Shown in pieces: positions 24,948 to 38,785 of a stretch of DNA of 64,000 nt; the stretch's first letter is position 1, and each line of letters starts with the position of its first letter. The DNA lies in NCBI GenBank assembly GCA_004123355.1, contig SCHM01000001.1, positions 5,510,001 to 5,574,000 on the forward strand. The letters are read 5' to 3'. The position numbers and the translations under genes are program-made. Below the pieces are notes generated by a model. It was not told where the DNA came from, did not search any database, and was given only the letters and a program-made list of their open reading frames with translations. The DNA comes from Amphirosellinia nigrospora (taxonomy: Eukaryota; Ascomycota; Sordariomycetes; Xylariales; Xylariaceae).

Positions 24948-27900
24948 AATAGCTATTTATATAGCTTTATAGCTTTTATTTAAAACTAGTTATACAATTA
25001 TAAATAACTTTATAGCCGACTAATTTATAAAAATTTAACTTTATAATTATATTAATTAAATATTTTATTAAAACTTATCTAAAAAAATATACCTATAAAA
25101 TTTATTTATATATAATAATAAATTTTATAAAAGCTTATTTCGAAACAAAAATAATAGCTTTATAACAAATATAAATAACTTAATATTAAATAACCTAATA
25201 AATATTTTATTAGCTATAAATATATAAGCTATAATATTTATATTAATATATTAATAACTAATATAATTAAACGAATTAATTAATTAAAAATAAAAATAAA
25301 CTTATAATTTAAAGCTATATTAATAAAAAAAAAAAAGTTTTTAAAAACTAAGTTTATAAAATTAAAATAGCAGTTTTATAATTATATTAACAAATATAAC
25401 AATAAAACTAATAATAACCCTAGCATTACTAGCTTTAATAAATATACTAATAAATATAATAGCAAACTTTTATATATATTTATAAGTACTAAAAAAATAA
25501 ATAAATATATATATAATAATTAACTAATATAATTAATTAAAATAATTAAAAACTTTTCGTTAAACTTATAAAAATATAAAAGTTTAAATTTTATTTAAAC
25601 CTAATAAAAATAATAAATTTAAGCTATTTTTTTTAATATATTTTTAGTAAATAATATTATTAAGCTAAACAAATATAAAAATAAAAATAAAATAATTATA
25701 CTATTTAATTTATGTTTAATTCGAGCTAATTATACTATATTAAATAAAATATGCTAAATTTAAATATAATTAATATAAACTTTAATACTTTACGAATTAT
25801 AAACTAAAAAGTTATATTTAAATTAGCAAGTAATTTTTAATAAATAATATTATTTATTAAAATAATAATATAGCGGCTATTTAAATCGATTTTCTAGAAA
25901 TAATAATTTAAATATTAAATATTTATAATATATTATATAGCTTTTTAATAATATTTATAAAACTATTGCTAGTTTAAAATAAAATATATATAAGCTATTT
26001 TTAAAAACTATAAAAAGCTTTTTATTAATTATTAAAAAGTATTTAAAATATTTAGCAAATATATAATATTATAATTAATACTTATTATATGCTTTAAATA
26101 TTTAGTTTAATATAAAATATTTTAGTAAAAAATAAATATAAGCTAAATTATAAAAAAAACAGTATAAATATTAGGAATAATTACTATAATTTTATAAAAC
26201 TAAAAATCTATAATACTTTTAAAATTATTATATAATTTTAAAATATAATAATATTTATTATAATTATAATATTATTAAAAATATAGCAAGCAACTTATAT
26301 AAGCTAAATTTAGCTAATTAATAATATAAAATAATTTTAAAAGTATTAATACTTATTATTTTAAACTTTTATATTAATAGCTAAAAAATTAGCTATATTA
26401 TTAAAATTAATAATAATAATATAAAATAATAAACTTATAATAATAAATATATAGTAAAAATAAAAATAATATATATTTTAATTATAATAAACCTAGCTAT
26501 TAAACTAAAATATTGCAAAAAATATAATAGTTTAAAATAATAAAACTATAAAGCTAGTTTAGCTAATTTATTACGATTAAAAATAATTATATTATAATAA
26601 TTTAGCTAATAAGTTCGAAAAATTTAAAACTAAATATAAGTTTTTTAAAAATAAACTATAAAAGCAAGTATATTTTATAAAAAATAATAATAAAAACTTT
26701 AAAAAATTCGAACGAAACGTTATAAAACGTTTAAAAAATAACTAAATCGACTAAAAACTAAAAGATTTATTTAATAAAGTTTAAAATAGCTTTATTTACG
26801 TAGTTAAATTAAACGAAAGTAATAAAATAACTTTAAAAAAAAATAAATTAAAATATAGTTATAACAACCGTTATAACTTTTTTTAGGCTTAATTAAATAA
26901 CGGTAATACGTTATAGTATTTTAAAACTATAGTTATATAAGCTATTATATTTCGTAATTATTAGCTTTAAAACTCTAGCCTTATAAATTATAAAAAAAGC
27001 ATTATATATAGTATTAGAAAAATTAAACTAATAATTATAAAAAACTATAAAATTATAATATATTTATAATAATAAAAATATTATAAAATATTAAACCGTA
27101 ATTAAAACGTTATATTAAACTATATGTTCTTTAATAATAAACTTTAAAAAACATATTTTTTATAAATAAAGCAGCGTTTTTAGCTATATAAAGAATATTA
27201 AAACAATTAAGCTAACAAAATTTAACGGAATATTTTTATTTGAACTTTTAAAACAGTTATTAGTTAATATAACTATAAAAATAACTTATAACATAAAAAA
27301 TAAAAAAAACAAAAATAATTTAGTATAAAAATACGCTAAAAAACCTTTAAATAGTAAATAAATAAACAAAACTAATAAAACAATTTTTTAGTTTATTTAA
27401 TTTAGCTAAATAACGTACTAATATTATAAATATATAAAATATTATATACTAAAAATAGCTTATAATAAAACTATTACCTTATAAATAGCCCTATATAAAA
27501 AAAGCTATAAAAAAATTCGTTAAAGCATATTTAAATATTTATATTAAAAAAAATATAAAACTATAAACGCGCTAGTATTATTAACTTTAAAAAAACAATT
27601 TAATAAAACTATTAAGCTTAACTTTAATAATTAAAAAAATATTATATAGTAATTTTATTATAATTATAAAAACTAAATAAAATTATAAAAAAATAAGCTT
27701 ACTTATTATTAAACGCTATAAACTAAATATAAAAAGCTATAAATTATAAATAATATATTTTTATAATTTTAAAAATAAATATTAATATATAAAAATATAT
27801 AACTTTTATTACAAAAAAACAATATTTATAATATTTTTTAGCATATATAAATAGCTAGTTATATTTTTTAGACTTATAATATAGCTATTTTTTAGGCTTT

Positions 27901-29374
27901 AATAAAAAAAATTGTAAAATTTTTTAAAAAATAGCTAATAAGCTTACTTAAAATATTTATATTTAAAAAAAAACAAAAAAAAAACTATATTAAAATATTA
28001 TATATTATTTAAACAACTAGCGTAATATAATATAATATTAACTTTATAAAAACCTTAATATTTATTAACTAAAGCATATTTTTAAAATTTTATATATTTT
28101 AAAAAAAATTAAAGCAAACTTAGCGAAAATAACCGCAATAAAAAATAAACTAATACTAAAATAACTACCGAAATATATAAATTTATAAATAGCAAGCTAT
28201 TTTAAATACTTAATTAATAAATATTTGCTAATTATAGCATTATTTATAATATTAATAAAAAAACTAAAAACTAACTAGTTATATTAAATATAAAAACTTA
28301 AAAGCTTAACAAATAATTAAAATATAATAATTATAATATTAATAATTAAACATTTAACTAAAAGTTGCTTTTTATAATAAATAAATTCTAGCTAACTATA
28401 TATTAAAGCATATTTAATATAGCTATATTTTTATAAAAAAAAAATATTTTATTTAGTAGTATATTTTTTTAAAAAACTAAATAACTATTAAACGCGTTAT
28501 TTAATATAAAAATAAAGCTTTTAGCTATTATAATATTATAGCACTAAAAGCATTAAAAAAAAAAAAAAAAATAACTATACGTATTAACTATAAATTACTG
28601 CTTATAATAAAAAACAAATTAAAATAGCTAGTATAAATAGTTTAATTTTTAAATATTATTAAGTACTATAATATATAATTATATATTATATAAATAAATT
28701 AAACGTATTAGCTAATTAGTTATTAAAACTTTTTAAACAACTTTTTAATAGTAAAATATAATTTTAAAACGTAATATTATTAAATATAAAAAATAATTAG
28801 TTAACTACCGTAATAGTTAAACCGTATAAACTTATAAGCTATATTTAAATTTTTAAAGTTTAATAACGAATTATTATTAAATTTAAAAGCTTAATAATAT
28901 TTAAGCATTTTATTATATACGAAAAAAAACTATATAAAATAGCTTAGTATTAACGGACTTTTAAAAACCCCTTATACTTTATAAAATAATATATTAAATA
29001 ATAACGTTTTTAAAAATCTTTAAAATACTAAAATTATTATAAAAGTTAAAATATATATATTAACCTAAAGTACGCTATAATTAGCACTTTAATATATAAA
29101 ATTAATAAATAATATTAGTACTTAAAAATTACCTTAATATAATAAGCTATAATAAAATATAAATAATAGTTAATAAGCTATTATTAATAATATTATTAAA
29201 CTTATAACCTATAATACTATTACTACTACTAACGCGTTAAGCAATAAATTATATATTTATAATATTAAAATATAATATATATAAAATATATTATAATATA
29301 AATAAAAGTAGCTATAATACTTAATATATTATTTTAAGTATAATATTACTATATTAAAATTAAAAAAACTTTTA

Positions 29375-29379
29375 AGTAC
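29375..29379. repeat. Target duplication left of the X insertion (agtac)
   Basis: agtac at 29375-29379 and aatac at 36552-36556 flank the inserted block. The uninterrupted Z copy has one such site at this position (minus-strand reading near 2090). The single G/A difference fits RIP. Confidence 0.7.
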
Positions 29380-29943
29380 AGTTATAACCCAAGCTAATAA
29401 TGGCTACTACTTACTACGCTAGGGCTCTTTTAGGGCAAAAAGAACGTAAAAGTTAACCAAAGTAGAGGCTTGGCCTTTTATAGTGGACTATATAGATTAC
29501 GGATACCCATAACTAGCCGCAGGTCTTGGCTAGGTCCGCGGTACTCCATAACTACCCCCCCTACTTTCAGCCAAAGGTTCAGCCTTAGATCCAACCCCCC
29601 GTCCCCCCACAGGGTAGTCGTGGGCAGTCGAGACTTTTAATCCAAGACCTTGGAGTAGGTTTGTACAAGCGCGCCAGCATCCACTACACGCGCACCATAT
29701 AGGACGTTCGGAAAAAGCGACGGACTACTTTTTGCCGGCTACAGGGCTCGAACCTGCAGCGCTAGTTACCTTGGTTAAAATTACAACCCAAGCTAATAAT
29801 GGCCACTACTTATTACGCTAGGGGCAAAAAGAACGTAGAAGTTAACCAAGGTAGAGGCTTGGCCTTCTATAGTAAACTATATAGATTACGGATACCTGTA
29901 ACTAGCCGCAAGTCTTAGCTAGGTCCGCGGTACTCCGTAACTT
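29380..29943. repeat. Direct-repeat block with tRNA-like segment (SINE/TRIM-like)
   Basis: Two direct repeats of about 165-175 bp (29380-29553 and about 29780-29943), both with 'aacccaagctaataatgg' and 'aggtccgcggtactcc', enclose about 225 bp of GC-normal sequence. On the minus strand the segment about 29735-29800 shows TAGCTTGGGTTG (A-box-like) and, about 41 nt on, GGTTCGAGCCC, a perfect B box with a foldable T arm and tRNA-like overall length. The acceptor stem pairs poorly, so it is not a functional tRNA gene. The repeats have AGTTA...TAACT ends like the X LTRs beside them. Confidence 0.6.
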
Positions 29944-30212
29944 AGTTACGCTTTACATACTCGAAAAGACAAAGCTCCAGCATATGTGGTATATTGCATA
30001 TAAAATCTATAAATAAGGTAGGAAGGAAGGAAGGTCTAAGTCTACGTTATAGGCAGCTGCTTAAATACTCGCGGGGCAGCTGTATTTATTGCTAGTGCTT
30101 GCTTTTATTTACTGCACTGCATTTACTGCGAATAGCAGTCACTGTAAGTGGAGATTACGGGTGCTATGGCTAGTGGTAAGGCATAGCTACTAAAGCCTGC
30201 AAATCTATAACT
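29944..30212 (+). repeat. X element 5' LTR
   Basis: 269 bp from 'agttacgc' to 'ctataact', repeated at 36282-36551. The left copy is little mutated (blocks 'cagctgcttaaatactcgcg' and 'gcgaatagcagtca'). Confidence 0.85.
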
Positions 30213-33200
30213 ACTCCCCCTCGAAAAAAAGAGTGATTTAACCGGGGTTAAAATCGCAACTGCTTTCTAGCGAAAAGAGGGATCGCTTCGGGTTTCTATT
30301 AATATAATTTTCGCAAAGCTTTTATACCGTTAAATTATTATACTAGTTTTTTTATACGTTGCTTAAGGTTTTTTTGCTTAATATAATATTTAAGCAGTAC
30401 TTACGTATTTTTCTATTTATGCGTTTTTTTTTACGTTACTTTTTTTTTTATGCTATAGCTTTATTATTATCTAAATATAGCTTATTAAATTTGTTTTTTT
30501 ACGCTACTTTTAGCTATATTTATAGTTTTACTAAAGTTTAGCTAAATTAAAGTTCGTATTATAAAATCTTTTAATATTTTATATTGTTTTTAAAGTTTTT
30601 ACTAGTACTTATATTATTAAAGTTCTAACTTTTTTAGTTTATTTAATACTATAACTTTTAATAATAAAATCGAATATTTATACTTTTTTAACAATAAATT
30701 TTTTTTACTTTCGGGTTTTATTATTTTTTTTTTTAAGTTTTTTGCTTTTAACCTAATAATAAATTATTTAATATTTCTGCAGTTAATTTATATAATAATA
30801 GTTTAATACTTTCTAAGTTATAAACGTTTAATATAAAAATGTTTCTATTTTTTTCGCGTATTTTAAACTTTTATTATATTATAAAAAGTTTAGCTTATTT
30901 AATAAACAGTTTTATTTTTTAAAACTATTTTTTTTTAAAATTAATATATAATTTATATTAAAGTTAAGTTTATATTAACTTTTATTAGCTTAGTTAATTA
31001 TACGTTCTTAAATATATTATAAGTTTTTTTAGCTAATTTAACAAATTATATTTTTTATTTTTTTTTATATAGTTATTTAAATCGCTTTTTTTTTTTAAAA
31101 AATTTTTATAGCTTTTTTTTACGGTCCGATTTTCTTAGTTAAAATTAAATAATATTAAAAACCTATTTTAATTTTATAAAATAATAATTATTAAAGCATA
31201 AAAAATTAATACTTAAGCGTAATTTATTATAAATATACGTTTAAACTAATTATTTTAATAATAACTTACATATAGTTATAATTTTTAATTAATATATTTA
31301 TTTATAATTTCTATTACTTTATAATTTTATAGTATTTTATAATAGCTAATATATATTTTATACCTATTAGCTTATAGTTTATTTATAAAAGCAAAAATAA
31401 ACTAAAATCTATAGTTTAATATTATAGTTATAAATATTTTAAAATTCGGAAAGGTTTTCGTAGTATATTTTAGTAGCGTTTTTTACGGTTATTTTTAAAT
31501 AAAATATAATTTATGCTTATTTGCTTAAACAGTTTACTAAACTAATATATTATTATATTTATATTTATCTTTAAATATTTGCTTAAAATTAATAATAAAA
31601 TAACGCTATATACGCTTAAATATTAAAAAAAATATAAATTTATTAAAAGTTTTATCTTTAAATATTTTAATAAGTTTATATTTATATAATTTATTATATA
31701 ATAATTATAATTTTTATTTAGTTTAAACTATTAATAACGTTAATAACTAGTTTATATATTTTATTTTTACTAAAATATATAAAATATTCCGTAGTATGTT
31801 TTTTAATAAAACGTATTTTTAAGTATAAAAAGTTAAAAATAACTAAACGTCCGTAAAATATAATTAATTGTTTTTTAGCTTTTATAGGTTTTTAGTTTAT
31901 TATTTTTATTTATTAATAATAAATCTTTATACTTATATTTTTACAGTTTTTTTAAAAATCCGCTTAATTAACTATAATTTTATAAAAATACTTAATTTAT
32001 TATATATTCGATAAAACTTACTTAATATAACTTTATTTATATAAAAATTAATTATATTATACTATTTACCGGCTAAAATATTATAAATAACGTTACGTTT
32101 TTTTTTAGCTTTTTATATCGTTAGGTTTTTATTTTTGTAATAAATATTAACTAATATATTATTTTTTTCAAACAATATAATATTAAAAAATCGTATTCTA
32201 AAAAAAAGTTAACTTATCCGGCTTATTTTAAATTAAAATATTATTTTTCGCTAAAAAATTTAATATTTAATTATTAATAAGTATTAAAAAAAGCTTATTA
32301 TAACTATTAATTAGCTTAAGTTTTTATTCCTTAAAACATAGCGTAACTGCTAGCAATTCTTTATTATAAATACTATAATTTAATTTAATATTATAAAATA
32401 TTTTCGAAAAATACGTTATAAAATATTAGGTTATTATACAGTTATAATAATACGCCGGAGCTAACGCCGTTAAAAAAATTAGTTTTAACTTTTATTAATA
32501 AATTATAATTAAAATATTTTAATAAAAAAAAGCATACTAAAGCTTTTTTAAATTAATAAAATAATTTTTATATTTTTGTTTATATAAAAAGTATACTTTT
32601 TTATATTAATCGGTTTAAAATATAAAATAAACTTTAAACATTAATAAAATCGCAGTAAAAATTACAAAATTTTAAAAAAGATTATACGCTTTTAACTAAC
32701 GTAAAAGTTTTTTATTTAATATAGCGTTAATTTAGCAAAGTTTACTTAAATTTTTTAGTACTAATAATATAGCTTAAAACTTAATTTTAATAATATAAAT
32801 TTAGATTTTTTAAATTAATTTATAATCCGGCTTAAATTAGTTGCTTTAATATATAACGTATATAAAAATATATTTTTTATTATTTCTAAATAAATAATAA
32901 TATTATTAGCGTATACGCTATAAAAATTATCCAAAAATTAAATAATATATTATTAATATACTACTAAAACGTTAAAAATCTATTAATAAAACCAAACAAT
33001 AATATTAACAATTAGTATATATTATATTTTATATAAATATTATATAATTTTATTTTAAATAATATATAAATATAATTAAATGTTTATTATATATTAAATC
33101 GGGTAAAAATTTGTTTTAATAATATAAACTAAAGTTTTTTTAATAAAAAAAGCAAATATTAGTCTTTTTTATAATTTTATTAGTTTATAATAATTTACAT

Positions 33201-36200
33201 AAAATAAAGCTTATTATTTGTTTTTTTTATAAATAAACAAGTATACTATATAAAGTATTATTAAGCTTAATAAAACTTTTACGTAAATTTTTAATTAAAA
33301 ATTCTTATAGCTTTTAGTTTATCTAGTAATATTTTATATAAAAAATAGCTTAAATTAGCTTTAAACTTATTTTTAATAAACTTTTATTTTATAGTTTATT
33401 TATAAGCAATATAATAATATATATTAAAGTTTATTTAATTAAAAATATATTAAGTTTTAGTATTTTTTAAGTATTTTTTTACGTTTTTTGTTTTAACTTT
33501 TTATTTTTTTTTTAAAAAGTTATTTTTATTTTTTTTAATTTTCCGATTATTTTATCGATTTTATTAATATTAATAATATAAACATTTTTTACCCGGTTTT
33601 TTTTTATATTATATTAAAATAGTTATATTAAGCTAAATATTTCAGTTATTAGTTTTTTTTATATTAATTAATGCTATTTTATTTTATATAATAAAAACTT
33701 TTTTTGTTAAATTTTAAATAAAATTAAAGTTATATTTTTCGCGAAAAGCATAGCTTACGTTTTTTAAAAATAAGTTTTAATAAAAACTAATTAAATATTA
33801 TTTTTTTTATTTTATAAAGTTTTTTTATACCGGATTATTATATTTTAAAATAAATACTTTTAGTTTTATATCCTTTAAATATTATTTCGCTTTTTTTTTA
33901 TATTATATATTATATTTTTTGATCTTAAGGTTATAGTTTTAACAATTAACGTTAAATTAATAAGCTAAATATTATAACTATATATTTATTTTATTTATTA
34001 CTAAATACTTTATATTATAATTAAAAAATAACTAAAGTAAAAATATTAAGCGGTTTTATTAATAATTTAGCAAATATTATAATATTTAAACTATAGTTTG
34101 CTTAAAATAATATCGTAAGTTAAATTAATAATAGTTATAAATTTATTTTTAAAAATCTTTTTATATATTTTTAATAATAATAAAAAGCTTAATTAATATT
34201 TTTGTTTTTATTATATTTTTAATTTTTTTAGCAGAAAAATATAATAATAAATTAAATAGTTTAATAATTTTTTCTACAAATCATTAGTTTATATTTATAT
34301 ATTATTTTTATATTTCTAAAAAAAATTTATAGTTAAAAAAATTTATTACTATATAAAATATAAATATATAATAAGGTTTTTTATTTAATATTTTTTATTA
34401 GATTTATTTTATAATTAATAGTATTTTTAAAATATTTTTTTAAAAAAAAGCTATTTTTTTAAAGTTATTTTTTTTTTTATACTTATTATAAGTTTATTTT
34501 TATATATTAGCTAGCTTAATATCCGATATATTATATATAGCTAAAATAATAAACCTAAGCTTTTTTATTTACTAAAGTTTAATTTTTAATAAATATTTTT
34601 TTAAAATATATTTTATTAATAATAATTAAAATATTATTAAAATTAATTATTATATTTTATAGCGTTAAACTTAAATAATTAAGCAAAATTACTATTATTA
34701 TTATTTGTTTTAAAATAAAATAAAAAACTATTCGAATAAAAATAAAAAAAAAAAAAATAAAAGTTATAATAGCAAACTTTTACGTTTTTTTTTACGAGTT
34801 TTATTTCGCTTATAGTTAGTTATTATTAAATAATAAATTATTTAAAAATAATATTTCGTATAAACGTTAAAATCGACATTTTTTTTTAAATATTTTAATA
34901 TAGCTTTAATTATTAATTAAAAAAATAGCTTATTTTTAAACTTTTTTTTTATTTAACTTTATTAAGTTTAGTTTTATTAGCTAAATAAATAAAATAGTTC
35001 AAAACTTAAAAATTTAGCTAATATATACTAATTAAAATTAAATAATTAAAAATTAGCTTTAGCTTTTTATTATAGTTAATATTAATATAGATTTTTTTAA
35101 AATTTTAAAACAGCTTCCGAATTAACTAATATATAAATAATTAAAATAAAAAATAAAAAAAAAATTGTAGCTATATAGCTTCCAAATAGGTTTAATATAA
35201 CTATTTTAGCCGTATTATTATTAAATATTTTAAACTAATAAGCTAATAAATTTTAATTAAAAGAATTTATATAGCTTCGAATTTATATTTTAAATTAGTT
35301 AAATAATATTTAAATATATTAATACTTTAGTTATATATCGGCTATTTTTTTATTATTTAATAAAATAAAAATTATTTTATAATAACCTAACAAATTAACT
35401 ATTTGCTAGTTCGAAATATTTAAATTATTTTAAGCGCAGTTACGCTATTTAGTTATTTTTATAGTTTATTTAATAATCGATTAATAGTTTATTAGTCGGC
35501 TTATTATTAACCAGAATTATTTTTAGTTATAAATCGGAGAATATTAATAGTATATATTAACGTAATATATACTTTATTAAAAAATAGCAATTTTATTTTA
35601 TTTTTTTGCTTAATTAAACAAAATTTTTTTATTTATTAACTTTTTAACAAATATATATAAATTAATAGCTAAATAATAATAAACCGTTATTAAAAAAACG
35701 TATATTTTATTTTTTAAAAAACAATAATAAAATCTTATATATATATTATTTATACCGGTTTAATTTATATTCTTATTAAAATTAAGCTAAATTATTTTAC
35801 TATACTATATTATTAGTTTAAAATAAAAACTAAGCTTAGCTTTTTTTATTTATAATTTTATATAATTACTAGCTAAATATTAAACTATACGGTTAAAACT
35901 AGCAATATTTATATTAAATTTTTATTTTTTAAATATATAGTTACTAATAATACTACAAAACTACTATATTAAATTAATTAAAAGCAGTTAGCTTTCGTAG
36001 CTTATTATTATAGTTTTTGTATAGTTTAAAAAGCTAAAATAAATATTTTTTTATTATTTGCTAAAGTTTCGTTATAAAAAGCTTATTGTTTTAAATATTC
36101 GAAGCAAATAAATCCGAAATATTAATAAAAGCTTTAGTACGTATAGCCGCACGCGCTATTATTTTAGTTTTTATTTTTAAAAACATTTTAATATTTTAGG

Positions 36201-36281
36201 TTAAATTAATCGTTTAGTTTAATTAAAAAATATTATAAAAGCAATCCTAATACTTTATAATATTATAAATAATTTATAAAT

Positions 36282-36551
36282 AGTTACGCTTTATATATTC
36301 AAAAAAATAAAGCTTTAGTATATATAGTATATTATATATAAAATCTATAAATAAAGTAAAAAAAAAGGAAAGTTTAAGTCTACATTATAAGCAGCTGCTT
36401 AAATACTCGCGGGGTGAGCTATATTTACTACTAGTGCTTGCCTTTATTCACTATACTGTATTTACTGCGAATAGCAGTCATTATAAGTAGAGATTACAGG
36501 TGCTATGGCTAGTAGTAGGGCACAGCCACTAGAGCCTGTAAATCTATAACT
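36282..36551 (+). repeat. X element 3' LTR
   Basis: 270 bp copy of 29944-30212 with more C-to-T and G-to-A changes in its first 100 bases and a nearly unmutated second half. Confidence 0.85.
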
Positions 36552-37171
36552 AATACTTAAAAAAATAAATTAATAATAATAAAAACGTATTCGTAAATAA
36601 TAAAATAACTTAATAATATTAAAACAAAAAATTTATAGTTAAGCTTATTATATTTAAAAAACTTAAAAATAATAATAAAATAAAAAAAACAAACAAAAAC
36701 TTTAAATAAATTATACTATAAAAAAGTTTAATATATAAATATTTTAATATAATTATTTTATTATAAATAGTTATAAATATTTATAATTAAATATTAAAAC
36801 TAAATAGCTATAGTAGCTATTTTTTTTATTTAATATTTAACTATTTTAATAATAGTTATTTATTAAAGTTTTTAAATATAAAAAACTTAACCGAAAAAAA
36901 AAAAATCGAATTTTAGTAAAACCTAGTAAAAAACTATGAAATATTTATAATAAAAAACTATTTTAATAGTTTAAAAGCTTTTAAAAACTAAATTAAAGCT
37001 TATTTATAAAAAAAAAAAAATTAATTTAAATTTACGTACTTAAAACTAATATTATTATAAATATACTAATTAATAATAAATAAAACTTTTTTATAATAAA
37101 TTATAAACTATAATAAATTATTATTATAATAATATTTATAAATTATAAAGCTTTAATAAAATTTAATTATT
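36552..37171 (+). mobile_element. Z element segment between X and Y insertions
   Basis: Continues the Z sequence interrupted at 29379. The first 330 bp match the reverse complement of about 1745-2090. After 36881 the other Z copy is cut by its own Y insertion, so no comparison is possible. Confidence 0.75.
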
Positions 37172-37370
37172 TAATAAAGCCCCCAAAGGGTCTATGTTAC
37201 TAGTAGCTTTTTTATACGGAGCGTAAAAAAAAGCTACTTAGCAACACTTATATTTAAATAAATAGCTAGCATACTGCTAGTTAAAGAATTTATTATTAAA
37301 TTTATTGCGTGGATTTAATAATAGATTTTTTTTTTAATTAAGCTTTATTTTATAACTTATAATATTTTTT
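37172..37370 (+). repeat. Y-family terminal repeat, copy 2
   Basis: About 200 bp matching the other four copies ('gcccccaaagggtctatgtt' then the palindromic blocks). It forms the left edge of the Y cluster inserted into Z. Confidence 0.8.
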
Positions 37371-37481
37371 TAAAGTAGTGCTTTATTATATAGTTCTATT
37401 ATAAATATTAAACTATACTAAAAACTATTTGTTTTTAAATTTTCGAGGTCGAAAAACATTAATTTCCCCGGCGGTAATTAG

Positions 37482-38785
37482 CGCGCGATTTATACGTATC
37501 CGTTAATTAAAACAAATATTACGCTTTAGCGTCGATCTATTTTATATTTTTATTTTTATATTTTTTACAAAGCTTTTAAATAAGCTAGTTATTTAGCCCT
37601 AAAAAAAGCTTAATAAAATATTTTTATATTTTAAATATATTAGTTTTTACAGCGTAGCTAAAATTACTATAAAGTTATAAACGTTATAAATTTTTACTAA
37701 TTAATCGTTTTAAATATTCTAGTTTTATTATAAAGTTTTTAAACGTTCTGGTTTATTATTAAAGTTTATAAATATATTAGTTTTATTATTAAAACACAGT
37801 TATAAATTATATATACTTTATTTTATTTTTTTATATATAGTTTATTTCGTTTTTAAGTTATTATTTATAACGTTATATAAAAACAACAAATTATAAAACT
37901 AGTACAACAATAGTTTTTTTACGTATTTAGTTATTTATTAAATTAAACGCTAGATTTATTATCGGAAAACTTTTATTTAAAGTTTTTTTTTTTTTAATTT
38001 TAGCGCAATAATTATTAGAACAAATATCGTTATTATTAATATAAGCTTTATTAAAAACGCTTATAAATCGTCTAATAATATAATTTAAAAAGTCGAAACA
38101 AAACAAAAAGAATAAAGTTAGCGCAAAAGCAACTAAAATCAACGCGCGATCTATACATATCCGTTAATTAAAGCAAGTATTACGCCTTAGCATCGATTTA
38201 TTTTGTACTTTTACCCTTATATTCCTTACAAAGCTTTAAATAAACTAATTATTTAGCTTTAAAAAAAGCTTAATAAAATACCTTTATATTCTAAATATAT
38301 TAGTTTTTATAATATAGCTAAATTTATAAAGTTATAAACGTTATAAATTTTTATTAATTAATTGTTTTAAATATTTTAGTTTTATTATAAAGTTTTTAAA
38401 CGTTCTAGTTTATATATTAAAGTTTATAAATATATTAGTTTTATTAAAATATAGTTATAAATTATATATTTTATTTTATTTTTATTCGCGTATAGTTTAT
38501 TTTATTTTTAAGTTTATTATAACGTTATATAAAAATAATAAATTATAAAACTAATATAATAATAATTTTTTATATATTTAGTTATTTATTAAATTAAACG
38601 TTAAATTTATTATTAAAAAACTTTTATTTAAAGTTTTTTTTTTTTAATTTTAGCGTAATAATTATTAAAACAAATATTTTATTATTAGCATAAGCTCCGT
38701 TAAAAATATTTATAAATCGTTTAATAATATAATTTAAAAATCGAAACAAAATAAAAAAATAAAATTAGCATAAAAGCAACCGAAA
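37482..38785. repeat. 660-bp tandem duplication inside Y part P1
   Basis: Two tandem units, 37482-38141 and 38142 to about 38785, both starting 'cgcgcgat...tatccgttaatt'. The second P1 copy (41370 onward) has a single unit, so this is a duplication in one element. The units differ mainly by transitions. The minus-strand frame 37927-38142 in the first unit is not credible as a gene. Confidence 0.8.

Larger units (their letters stand above)
29944..36551. mobile_element. LTR retrotransposon X, 6.6 kb, inserted in Z
   Basis: Direct LTRs at 29944-30212 and 36282-36551 with an AT-rich interior lacking ORFs. The Z sequence resumes immediately at 36552. The target duplication lies outside the adjacent direct-repeat block (29380-29943) rather than at the left LTR, so that block is part of the inserted unit or a later insertion at its edge. 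The open frame at 30359-30541 is mutated element sequence, not a gene. Confidence 0.82.

Noticed and set aside
29735-29800. Functional tRNA gene on the minus strand
   Set aside because: B box and T arm are good, but the acceptor stem pairs only partly and no anticodon stem forms.
30359-30541. Hydrophobic 60-residue open frame
   Set aside because: Low-complexity Phe/Leu frame within mutated X element; no start context or homology.
37927-38142. 71-residue minus-strand frame
   Set aside because: Lies in the tandem-duplicated P1 block; the second unit has stops, so it is not maintained.
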